Assembly (NCBI RefSeq): GCF_040712315.1
Contig: NC_134021.1
Location: forward strand, 30,787,501-30,851,500
From: Castanea sativa
Taxonomy: Eukaryota > Streptophyta > Magnoliopsida > Fagales > Fagaceae
DNA length: 64,000 bases
Direction of reading: 5' to 3'
How positions within the stretch are numbered: position 1 is the first letter of the stretch; each line of letters opens with the position of its first letter. Below are positions 1-10,581 of this stretch, in pieces. The notes beneath the pieces are model-generated. The model was not told the DNA's origin and searched no databases. It saw only the letters and a list, made by a program, of their open reading frames with translations. The position numbers were made by a program, and so were the translations under genes.

Positions 1-599
1 CAGTCATGACGGGTGTGTATAAAAAAGGAATTTGAGAGGCAATATCTCATGTCTAAACAGTCATATTGTGTTTGTAGGTGGTTCGTATAAAATTTTTATG
101 CATGGGGTGTATTTCATGTAATGAGTTCTGCAATATTAACCACGTACAACTGCTGAGCTTTTTTGTCAAAACAAATGGAGCACGAATATAAAAGAATCAA
201 GCTTGACTATACGATAGCAAATAGAGAGCATGCATAGTAAGATTATTTTATTCAGAACCACCATGTCAAGGGCACATGAAAAAGTAATTGCTTTTTAGCT
301 AAAAAATATGCAATTCCTTTTAATTTGTAAGTTACACACATAAACGTAGTGGGGGTGTAAACACAAGAAAATTTAGCAAATCCTTTGAAAATATTCATGC
401 TAATTAGCATTCAATAGCAAACAGAAGCATGGTAACTTATCACATTGGATAGAGACCAATATCAAGAAACTCAAATGCCGATATCTAGAAACTATAAAGG
501 TCATAAAACCAAGTCACTAGTTTAGTCCTCCAGTTATTAATTGAATGTGGGCTCAATCTAACAACACCTTCAGAATAAGCAAGTGCTAGAACTACATAG
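1..599. other. Intergenic DNA, nothing recognised
   Basis: This AT-rich stretch has no convincing coding potential on either strand. I saw no transposon ends, tRNA or conserved exon. The only open frame near it is a by-product of the TA/TG microsatellite that follows. Confidence 0.5.

Positions 600-667
<68 letters not shown>
600..667. repeat. Compound (TA)n(TG)n microsatellite
   Basis: An uninterrupted TA run of about 37 bases passes directly into a TG run of about 30 bases. It is a typical compound dinucleotide repeat, likely length-polymorphic. Confidence 0.95.
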
Positions 668-669
<2 letters not shown>

Positions 670-1569
670 ACATATTTCAATTATTTTAGTTGAATTCCCA
701 ATTAGTGACAAGTATAGTTCACGTGTGGATTAATTGTATAAAACTCATGGGTTGATAGAGAGAAGTAATATGATATTCTGTTCACTTTTACGGTAATACA
801 GGTGTTCATAGTAATATGAATTCATTACTCAACAAAAAAAAAATTGGCTTCATAAAATAAAGTTTGCCCATGGTTGAATTTTAATTATTTATAAGTTTGC
901 AAAACATATATATGGTTAAGTGCACATTATGTGTATATGTATAAATTATTTGAATGATTGAGATTCAGTTATTTATATGTCTATACACAAAGAGGCTTTT
1001 GGTTGAGTTTGAATATAAATTGTTTTTATCATACACCTAATTTATCTAAGTGGTTATAGATTATGAAAACAACAATATTCTTTGAACAGGTCAATGATGG
1101 ATTTTCACTATTTCTATGTGTACTACAATGGAGAGACATATTATCATGAGTTGCATGGGTTGTCAACCAAGGCTCGAACCAAAAGCATAAATGTGCTAAG
1201 GTGAAGCGTGGGATAAGCCTTAGGAAATTGCAAAGAGGAATATTGATGGCGAGGAAATTAGACCACTCTAGGCATAACATTTTCATCGTATCGAGCACCT
1301 CAACGAGTTGTAGACACCCAGGTTTTCTACAATTCACTACAATTTTCGGGTGGTGCCGAAGTGAAGATGATGTGGGAAGTTGTTGACCAAATGGTGGTGA
1401 AGGGATTCATTGCTTTGGATCTCTATGTCACTATTGAGCCCACCATAGTAGAGGCTGGAAAGGGTTCACAACATACTATTTTGGATGAAATTGTAGATGA
1501 GCACATCGACTCAATACCATTACAATCTTATTAAAGGTGTGCAAAGAACACAAGAGATGGGTATGGTAG

Positions 1570-3618
1570 TGAATTGTGGCAAACATTTCCGCATGTGAAC
1601 TCGATTGAGGAGGAGGAAGGGCCCCAGGAAGTGCATGAAGGAGAGCATTTTTCTCATGATGAGGTGCATGAAGGAAAGCATTTATATCATGATGAGGTGC
1701 ATGGGGGCACATCCGAAAGTGAAGATGATCACGGACTTGGTGAGGATGCAACCCATATTGATGTTACTAGGGATGAGTTCGAGGAGCTCCTAGATACCAT
1801 GGGTGAATATGAGGATATTGATCATATTGAAGAGGTGGTTGTAGAAGAGAATAGTTCACCACAAACACTTGGGATAATATGTTTGATCCATCACCAGTTA
1901 TGCAAATGGAAGTATCAAAGTAGACATCTAGGGAGCAGCCAATGAAAGGGATGGCATTCCCCACTAAATTGGCGGTGCGACATGCGTTGACCTGGTACGC
2001 AGTGCGGGAGAATTTTAGCTTTAAAACTGAGCATTCAGACTAAGAGAGGCTTATGGTGAGTTGTGAGGATGATTCCTGTCCATGGTCAGTCCGTGCAATC
2101 TGTTGCAAGGGAGAACATTTTTGGAAGATAGCAAAATGCAAGGGCCCCCACACATGCGACAAAATTCAAAATGCTCATGATGGTCGGATGCTTGATTCGG
2201 CGTTCCTAGCATACGTACTTAAGCGCTATATACAAGAAGACGTATAAGATAAAGAACTTACGGCACCTTGTTTTGGTAGACTTAAAACACGAAGTTTCTC
2301 ACTACAAGGTATTCTTTAACTTGCATTCTTTTTTCAATACAATGTAGAGACATCAGTCTTCATGGAAGTATAAGCATGATCTTTTTTCCCAACACCCATG
2401 AATACCTTATATTAAGAAAAATGAAATTGAAAAAAAAAAAAGGAATAAAGAGAAAGAAATATCATCTTCATCTTATAGCCTTACAAGTCTTGATTTGTTT
2501 TCTTCAACTATAATTATTTAATTTGTATTCATTTCTAACGTAATCATTATGGTTCACGTACAAGATATGGGATGCCAAACAAAAGGTCGTTGCAGCTATA
2601 TACGGGGATTTTAAGGAGTCTTATACAAAGTTACCCCGTTTTTTGGCTGGACTTAAGGATGCTAGTCTGGGTACAAGGTATAAGTTACTAGTGGACGATA
2701 ATTACGATTGGGGAACCTGTACATTTAAGCCTGTATTTTGGGCGTTTCGTCCATGTATTGTTGGGTTCAAGCACTGTAGGTCTGTGATCAGCATTGATGC
2801 AACCCACCTCTATAGAAAATATAAAGGGAAATTGATGATTGCAACCCATCTCCGAGTGCTTCAATGGTGTTCAAAGGGGTGCTCGCAGCCTGCTCATTAC
2901 GGCAATGGTGAAATACACATGGTTCAAACTGAATGCTTACTTCGATGATCGTCGCAATAAGAGCATAACGTAGTTAAATTTGGGGAAAAAATGGTGTAAG
3001 TATGCCTTAGATATCTTCATGAGAAATAAGGCGAAGGCGGAACATCACAGGATGACGAGATTGAGTGCGCAACAACAATCATATCAAGTAGATACATCGC
3101 ATAATCCAAGGACTGCTGGACATGGGGATCACACATATGGAGTTAATCTGTTGCAAAGAACTTGCACATGCCAGAAATCGAAACTGTACAAGATACCATG
3201 CTCACATGTCATTGTAGTTTGTATTAGGTATCAACACGATGCAGAGCAATATATTGACCCATGCTCTAGCGTGAACGCACTGTTCCGCAGCTATGAGTTG
3301 TCCCTGCACTGAAAGATAGATTATCATGGCTGGATCCTAAAGAAACTTGAAGGGTCGTCCTTAATCCCCAATTGATCCGAGAGAAAGGTCGCCCTGTCTC
3401 AACACGAATCAAGAATGAGATGGATGAGGGTGGGAAACGGCCGAGAACCACACCATGGATGGAGGGGGGAGGAAGGTGCAATTCAAGTTGTGTAACCAAG
3501 AGGGGCATAAACGAAGAACATGCCCTAAGCGGAACGAGGTACCGACGAGCAGTTGTCTTGCGGACTAGATACCCTAAGTTTGAATCGTGGCATCCTTCTA
3601 AATGCAACTTGAAACAAA
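1570..3618 (+). pseudogene. Decayed Mutator-like (MULE/MuDR) transposase
   Basis: Pieces of one MuDR-type transposase lie in order on the plus strand. An acidic, His-rich linker (1574-1945) has a tandem DEVHEG(K/E)H motif. The plant MuDR DNA-binding domain (about 1942-2247) has an in-frame TAA at 2041-2043 and the motif CPWSVRA. After about 300 bp of AT-rich sequence comes the start of the MULE transposase core (2560-2870), including the first catalytic Asp in ISIDATHL. The rest of the DDE core is missing: the frame passes almost directly to the C-terminal part with the SWIM zinc finger (CTCQKSK...PCSHV, about 3160-3220). The element ends with the GRPVSTRIKNEMDE motif and a CCHC zinc knuckle broken by a frameshift near 3475-3525. 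Known MuDR transposases have exactly this order. No terminal inverted repeats were found. It cannot be functional. Confidence 0.9.
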
Positions 3619-5489
3619 ATGCATGATATATGTCATTAGATCAAAATGCATGCTATATGCCATTCAATTATGTATTTTTGAAACTTGAGAAAAATTGGAT
3701 AAAATTTTAAGGACCAAATATGACATTTATACTATAAGCTACTTTCCCTATAGGATGCATACAAAAAGTCATTAGCATTGCCATTTGGTTTGTCACAAAA
3801 ATTGTATTCTAATTGTTTAATGTAATGTGATGTATAACTGCCCTATGTGTAATGTAATGTTTTTCTTCTTTTTTTATTTCTTTGAAGGGTGTTAGGTCAT
3901 TTGTGGTTTGGCCATGATTTTACTTTTCCACTTTTAACCTATTGGATCTTAGAAGTTTTCTCTGATTGCATATTTTACAATTGTGAAGGCACTCTCCTTA
4001 GCATGATCATCTTCAAGTACCCTACCATTAAGGGTGTCAACTTTGACTTAGCCTCTGTTAACATGATCATTTTCAAGTACCCTACCATTCAAGTACATTG
4101 CTAATTAAGGGTGTCAAATTTTTTGCTCACAACCATTTAGTCATACAGTTGCAATACATTATTTTAAGGCGAAAATTGTAATTTTAGACATATACACATA
4201 TATGTACTGTGTATAGTTTATGTTTTGGGATTTTTTATGTAATCAATTATATGATCTTAGTTAATACTGTTTATTTTTGTCATGTTCTGAGACTAGGAGG
4301 CTAAACAACAGTATCTTGTCTAGGCCTTTTCCCGTGTTTTTGGCCAAAATCCCTCAGCTTGCTTTCTTGTAAGTATGGTTTTCGTTGTTTCTCACTTTAT
4401 GTTCATTGATTTGTTTGTTTGTCATCAGTATGTCTTGAAACTAAAACTTCTTTTTACTTTAGGCAACCTTATGGATGCTTTTTTCTTCCCATTTACAAGT
4501 TTTATTACTCAAAAAATATGTACTTAATGAGTTTTAAGGAGGCTTTTCGGTAACGTTTTTAGATCTTTTGAGACTATTTGATTTGTATGTTTATCCACTA
4601 GCATTACCTATTTATGTGATTGGTTCAACAGAATTTGGCACTGAGTATGGAATTTATTACTGACAGCAAGAAGTTCAGTTTACTACTATTTACTACTTCT
4701 ATTATAGTGATTTCTTTACTTGTAAAGAAGGTCAGTTTTAGTTATGTGTGATTTCTCTGGTTCAAACTGAGCCTGATTTAGGTTATATTGAAACAACTAC
4801 CTTTCATTGCAGATATTGAGAAAGGGCTAGGGTCAGATATGGAGAATAAAATAAAAGCATTTTGACACAAGTCCAGAACAGACCTATGCATTAGTAAAAT
4901 TTAGAGGGAAAGAGAAGCTCATGAGCTTTATGTTAAAGCTAGGGAGAAACTTGAGAGGGTTAGAAAGAGTAAGAGAATATACAAGCTGGTTTTGTCATGG
5001 TTTTTTTTTTTTTTTTTCATGTTTGTAATGTTCTTGGTGTGTTTTGCCTCACTAAACAACAATATGGGTGAAGAACCTTAGTCTGCCATGATGAATCTTA
5101 TTGTATCTATCTTTTGAAATACAAAGTGTGGTTTTTGTGCAAATGTTCTGTAGTTTAATTTTTTTACTTCATTCTGGGATTTGGATATATATTGCCACAA
5201 AGTGGTATGACAAACATGTATAATAATGAAAGAGATAGTTGTGGTACTTGAGCATATTTCCAATGAAAGCCCTAAAGGACAAAATACTTTATCTTAGAAT
5301 GGTGAAAGTGTATACTCATTGATAAGTGGTGAATGTGAATTTAAGCAATACTATATTAGAAAGCAACTTGCTGCCAAGCAATTGGGTATGTATCCTCTGT
5401 ACATGACAGGAAAAAAAATGATAAGCATGATAGTTTCCACTGTACATGATAGCACTAAAAGGTGTATAAGTGGAAGCCATTATGCAGTA
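3619..5489. other. Intergenic DNA with a short local duplication
   Basis: No gene was recognised. A unit of about 60 bp containing CAAGTACCCTACCATT occurs twice in tandem (about 4000-4090). The stretch 4880-4975 can be read as a short charged, coiled-coil-like peptide, but it has no start, no supporting exons and stops on both sides, so I do not call it a gene. A T-homopolymer lies at 5001-5017. Confidence 0.4.
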
Positions 5490-5494
5490 TCAAG

Positions 5495-6062
5495 AGGCAT
5501 ATCTGAAGACCAAACTCGAGTTTGTAGAACTCGGGTACTGTATGTAAGTTACACAATACTCAAGTCCACCAAACTCGAGTACGAGTTTGGATCCAGAAGC
5601 CTAAACCCTAAACTTAAACCAGCATAGTCGAGCCATACTCGAGTTTGTGGAACTCGGGTACTATATATGTAAAATTACACAGTACTCGAGTTTACCAAAC
5701 TCGAAAATGAGTCTGGATCATGGAGGTAATCAACCCGAGCCATACTTAAGTTTACAGAGCTCGGGTACTGTGTATTTCAATAACACAGTACTCGAGTCCA
5801 ACAAACTCGAGTACTAGACACACATAACTCGACTTTATAAAGCTCAAGTACTAGCTGACATTTTTTACCAAATCCAGCTCAGCCAGTTCCACGATGGCAT
5901 GCACAATAGTAACTCGAGTTTCTTAGACTCGAGTACTGTTTAGAACTCGAGTTTGAGAAACTTGAGTACTAGAAAAGTGGTATATTGCTAATTAGTTCCA
6001 AAACAGTGCTAAATTGCTACAAATTTTGCAAAATGGTGGTATTTGGCTATTTTCACCGCTCT
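5495..6062. mobile_element. Partial element with CTCGAG inverted-motif repeats, MULE-like right end
   Basis: The motif AACTCGAGTTT...AACTCGGGTACT recurs in both orientations at least eight times between 5510 and 5970. The right boundary region (about 5965-6062), read on the minus strand, matches the terminal inverted repeat of the 920-bp element at 47729-48648: both have a (G/A)GCCA.ATACCAC block, then GTAGCAAT, then (T/C)A(C/G)CACTGTTT in the same order. No matching left end was found upstream, so this is probably a truncated copy of that family. It has no coding sequence. Confidence 0.6.
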
Positions 6063-6826
6063 AAAACACTATTTTTGTTTTTCGTTTTTCTATATACGGT
6101 TGTCCAATCCTTCTTTCTTTTTCTTTTTCTTTTTTTTTCTTTTGTTTCTCCTTTTTTTCCATTTGTTTAGTCATTGCACTCATACAACCATCTACCTATT
6201 ATATTGTTTGTATAAAAGTTTGAATATGTTGTGATGACACGTGTCCTTCTGTCAAAGTATTTAATAATGACATGCGTCAACACACCTATTTATTATCATT
6301 CTCACTTGAGCTTTAGGGAAGAAAATTAAATAATTACCATTCTCATTGAGTATTGCACTCTTATTCATTATCATATTAAGTTTGAACTAAACTTAGGTAT
6401 AGTACCTTAGATGCTGTTTTTTAGATTCCCCTCTTAAGATTCAGTCATGTAGCGACTTTATTAAAAAATACACTTCCATCCTATGAGAAAAAATCCACAT
6501 GGCAAAATCTTAAAAGAGAAACCTAAGGAACAACACCTAAATACTGTACCTAAGTCTTGTTCTATTAAGTTTTAGGGGAATGAGATGAATATAAAATTAA
6601 TACAATAGAGTGATCTATATCTTTTAGTCTTACATGTGAAAACAAAAACTGCCAATTTGCGAATTGAACATGGATACACTTCCTTTTGTGTTACACAATA
6701 TTTTTTAATAACCTTTTGTGTTATACTTTTTTTTTTTTGACAAATGCGTTATACATTGAAACATAAAAAGAACTACAATTTAATGGGTTGTATTTTCTCA
6801 ACAAAAAAAAAAAAAATCAATGAGCT

Positions 6827-6990
6827 GTTATATCCATGGTTTTAAAAACCGAATCGAGAATCAAATCGTTTTTTTCAAAATTTTCGGTTTTTGACCGGTT
6901 TTGAGGCATTTAACCGGACCAGACTGCACCGGTTTTCCCGGTTGAACCGATCGGACCGGCCGGTCCGGTTTTCAAAACAGTGGTTATATC
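6827..6990. mobile_element. hAT-like MITE, 148 bp, with 8-bp target duplication
   Basis: The element occupies 6835-6982 and is flanked by the exact 8-bp duplication GTTATATC (6827-6834 and 6983-6990). The terminal inverted repeats are CATGGTTTTAAAAACCG and CACTGTTTTGAAAACCG. The interior is rich in ACCGGTT palindromes. The 8-bp target duplication is diagnostic of hAT transposition. The element has no coding capacity. Confidence 0.85.
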
Positions 6991-8075
6991 ATATCCTTTG
7001 TAACTCATAATTTCTCACTTAGTGTAACTCATTCCTAAAAATCTCCTCCAAAAAACCAAAAAATAAAAACCTTAAATTTTATTAAAAAACAATAATTGCA
7101 CTATATGTTAACATATAACACTATGAATTCCAATTGCAACAAAAGAATCTTGACAAAGGTATGGCTTTGTTAACTTCTCATTCTTTTTCAAGTTATTTAA
7201 TCTTTTCCTTTCCCCACTGTATCAAATTTCTTTTCCTTTTTATGAAGTTATTTTATATTTTCATAGATAGACAATATTTTATTTCAATGTTGCTATTGAT
7301 GTTCTTTATAGATAGAAAGTTGCTGAGAAATTCAACAAATTTTGAAGCTGAGAGAGAGAGATGAATCCACGAGTTTCCCTCCTTTTGATGATGATGGAGT
7401 TCTATTTGAAAACTTCTTTTCTAATTGGAGATAAAAGGAGAGATACAAATCTTCCCACATCATTATCTTAATGCTAATGGAGTTCTATTGTTGTTGATGT
7501 TTTCCATAAATATGCCTACAATTGCTTTTTTCATTTTTTGTTATATAGCAAATATAATGTCACTTATGTTATTATCTATTGGTGTGTAGATTTTTTTTTT
7601 ACATTTTTTGTTGAAAGATTTTATTATTTATTATAACGTATTTATTAAAGTTTATTTTAGAATATATATATATAAACACTCTAATCAAATTCAGACACAA
7701 ATTAAAAGAGGTCAATATAAAATAAAATAAAAAACTTCTATATATTATAATAATAATAACACCTTCTTTCAAATAAATAGTGTTTTTAAAAAAAAATAAC
7801 AAGTCTACTTATAATATTTATAAATTATAATAAGTTGAAGAAAAAAATCGTGCAAAGCATAGGCCAATAACTAGTTCATATAGTAAAAGATGAACTCGTC
7901 CACTAGCCCATGCACTAAACAATTCAAAACATAGTAAATTATTACCCACTAATGATTGGCCTATGGCCCCACGCACACACCAATTACCCACTCAACTTAT
8001 AACAAATTCATTACTCATAAATCATGTAAGTGTTTATTTATTTAATGAATAACCACTTGTGATGAATAGAGTCTA
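6991..8075. other. AT-rich intergenic DNA
   Basis: No gene, RNA or complete mobile element was recognised. Short T-runs and pyrimidine-rich tracts produce spurious open frames. Confidence 0.4.
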
Positions 8076-10488
8076 TAAGAGTATTCGCATTAGCTCATAC
8101 AATTTTTTTAAAATCTATTTTAGCATATTTGTTGATGCCCACTTTGGCAAGGAGGCCCAATAGCAGGAAGAAGCAGAACAATATGGGAGGAAAAGAGTTA
8201 GTAAATTGAGAAGAAAAACCATTACACCCGAATGGCAGGGATCATGGATCATAAACCTAAGAAATAGCAAAAGGGCCTCAAAAAAAAGCAAGCGGGCCCA
8301 AAGGAGCCCAGAGAAAAAAGTAGTAAACCCATGGACATTATAAGAAATACAAAGCAAGCAAGAATGGGCCAAAAAAGCCCAAAACGATGAATTAAGTAAG
8401 TAAGGGGTTGGTGGAAAAGCCCATAAACCCCAAAAGTAAAGGATGTGGTAATTTGGGCCTAAGAAGCCCAAAAGACTTAGCAAAAGCCCATAAGGATGAA
8501 GAATTGGAATGAGCCAAGGATGCCCAAGGAAATGAAACGGGCAGAGGATGCCCAAAAGAATGAAAAGGGCCAAGGAAGCCCGGAAGCAATGGAATGGGCC
8601 AAGGAAGCCCAAAACAACATGGATACTAGCCCAATGCTAATACTAGGCCACTAGAATTAAGCAAAGGGAAGGCCCAACAAGCACGAGTCAAATAACAGCA
8701 CGACAAGAATGACAAAATGGCATGGCAAAAGTGCTAACTGACTCGCAGAAGGGGTAAAGGATGGATTAGAGAAAGAGATGCCCATAATCAAGCAAGGCCC
8801 AGCCTAGGAAAGAAGAAAGACATAAAGAATCAAAGCTTAGAGACTCATTCACGCCACAAGAGGTCAAGAACGAGCAACAGAATGTTCAAACAAGTCTTCA
8901 GGCCATGGCAAACACATGAGCAATAGACAAACCATGGACACACATGAAAGTGAAGCACACACAAGGCTCAGGCACTACCAACTTGTACCTAGCCAATACA
9001 GGAGTGATGAGCCATGGGTCAAAGGTAAGAGAAGGTACGGCCTAGTGGTGGGGAGAAGGGAAAGCCTATTCTGAGGTTCCCGTTCAAACTCTTTTGGGAG
9101 AAATGTCCTGCTGTGATGAAATACCACCCAAAATAGGGAAAGGTGAGTTGGAATCGCTAGGTACATGCCATGAGAGATAATGAGAGAGAATGCCCACCCT
9201 TATTTGGATGGGAATGCCATGGCGAGCAAGCAAACAAAATAAGACTCTTTGTCTAGTAATGGGATGTGGCACGACCAACACAGGTAAGTGGCGGTGGCTA
9301 AGTAGCTGACAGACCAATAGGTGGTCTGGAAAGGACACCCACACCAAGACAAAAGTGGTTAATGGATAAAATAGTAAAAACCCAGTCACTAAAGGTAGTA
9401 TAAAAGGGGCCTCAGCCGTGCACAGTGAACAACAACGAGGGAAGGAAGAAGAGAGTACAACATAACAACGCCACAATAGAACTAAAGAGCGAAAAATCAG
9501 AAAGGAAAAAGAATTAGAAAGAAAGACAGAGAATAGGCAAGAGTGAGATATGAGGCATGCATCAATAGGCTAATTCCTTCTCTCCCTCTAAAAGCCTACC
9601 TTCTAGTAAGGATTAAGGAAGTTGAGGATAAGCCATCTAGGGTCCATTCTTTCAAAGTGGGTAATTTCCGTGGCAGGATCTCCCTGTGAAGTTGCCCACA
9701 TTGAAGAGTGGTTCCCTTCTTGGACTCAACTCTGTAGAGAAATCAAGCATGGCAGACTGACCATTATTCCTTTGTTTCACTAATCGAGCATTACTGTGAT
9801 TTTCTTCGTCTCTCATTGTTTTCATCTTATTTATATTGCATTTATATTTCTGCATTACTTCTTCCTTTATTAAAATCATGATTTAGTATTTTCTGTTCTC
9901 TAGTTGACAGTAAACATATTCCTTTTGTCATTGCTATACTACACCTGCCTACCATAACCTTTTTGTAATAGTTTCCTCTACCATAGGCATGTGACCAAGG
10001 TTTCAGCAAAGGAGCTCTAGTTTGTGCACAAGCTGGCTTGGGGTGTATTGCAGTCAAGCCGATCCTAACTCTCTTACCCAAAACCATTGGGTCATAGCAT
10101 GGCAAGAGGCAGTCTAGCCTACAATTGCGAAAAAGGCCCACCACAACCTTACATTTTTCTATTTTACATATTTACTTTTCAAAACATTACACATTAGATT
10201 ATTTATTTTATACTAAATTTCATTAATTTCTCTTGATTTTTTAATTGTTTCTCTTTCTTCACACACAACAACCAACATTCACTCTCTTACTTCATCCTCA
10301 AAATATGTATAGAAATAATAAAAAAGGTAAATGCTAAATTAATAGTATCAATGCAAATTTACACAGTTACTGTAATAAACTTGTAAATTTACATAATTAT
10401 ACACTGACTAATGTGGGTCATTTTTAAGCAAAATTGTGTAAATTTTACACATTTTTCTATTATACACCCACTAATGTAAGTGCTCTAA
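8076..10488. mobile_element. GAGCATTC-type (PIF/Harbinger-like) MITE split by an LTR
   Basis: The left part is 8079-8129 and the right part 10154-10485. The outer ends are GAGTATTCGCATTAG and its inverted partner GAGCACTTACATTAG, flanked by a TAA duplication (8076-8078 and 10486-10488). The two halves are separated by the LTR at 8130-10153, so the MITE was present first. Other members of the family lie at 14249, 16518, 38645 and 56959. The 3-bp TAA/TTA duplication is typical of PIF/Harbinger (Tourist-like) elements. Confidence 0.7.
8130..10153 (+). mobile_element. Long solo LTR, probably Gypsy type
   Basis: The sequence opens with TGTTGATGCCCACTTTGGC and ends near ...CCACAACCTTACA. A good TATA box (TATAAAAGG, 9399-9407) lies about three fifths of the way in, as expected for the U3/R boundary of an LTR. 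The first part carries many degenerate copies of GGGCC..AAGGAAGCCCA. No gag or pol sequence is attached. A truncated copy of the same 5' end lies at 49758-50013. No clear 5-bp target duplication was found, so the 3' boundary is approximate. The open frames inside are not genes. Confidence 0.6.
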
Positions 10489-10527
10489 GTATTACTTACT
10501 AAACACTTTTAACTTTAGTTTCAGTCC

Positions 10528-10581
<54 letters not shown>

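Noticed and set aside
4880..4990. Charged coiled-coil-like peptide as a gene exon
   Set aside because: It is a single short frame without start, splice partners or recognisable family.
5495..5970. CRISPR-like array
   Set aside because: The repeats are short inverted motifs in both orientations with variable spacing in a plant nuclear context; there are no uniform direct repeats and spacers.
8115..8612. 165-codon minus-strand ORF rich in Leu, Phe and Pro
   Set aside because: It lies in the repetitive U3-like part of an LTR (many GGGCC..AAGCCC repeats); the frame reflects the repeat, and no domain is recognisable.
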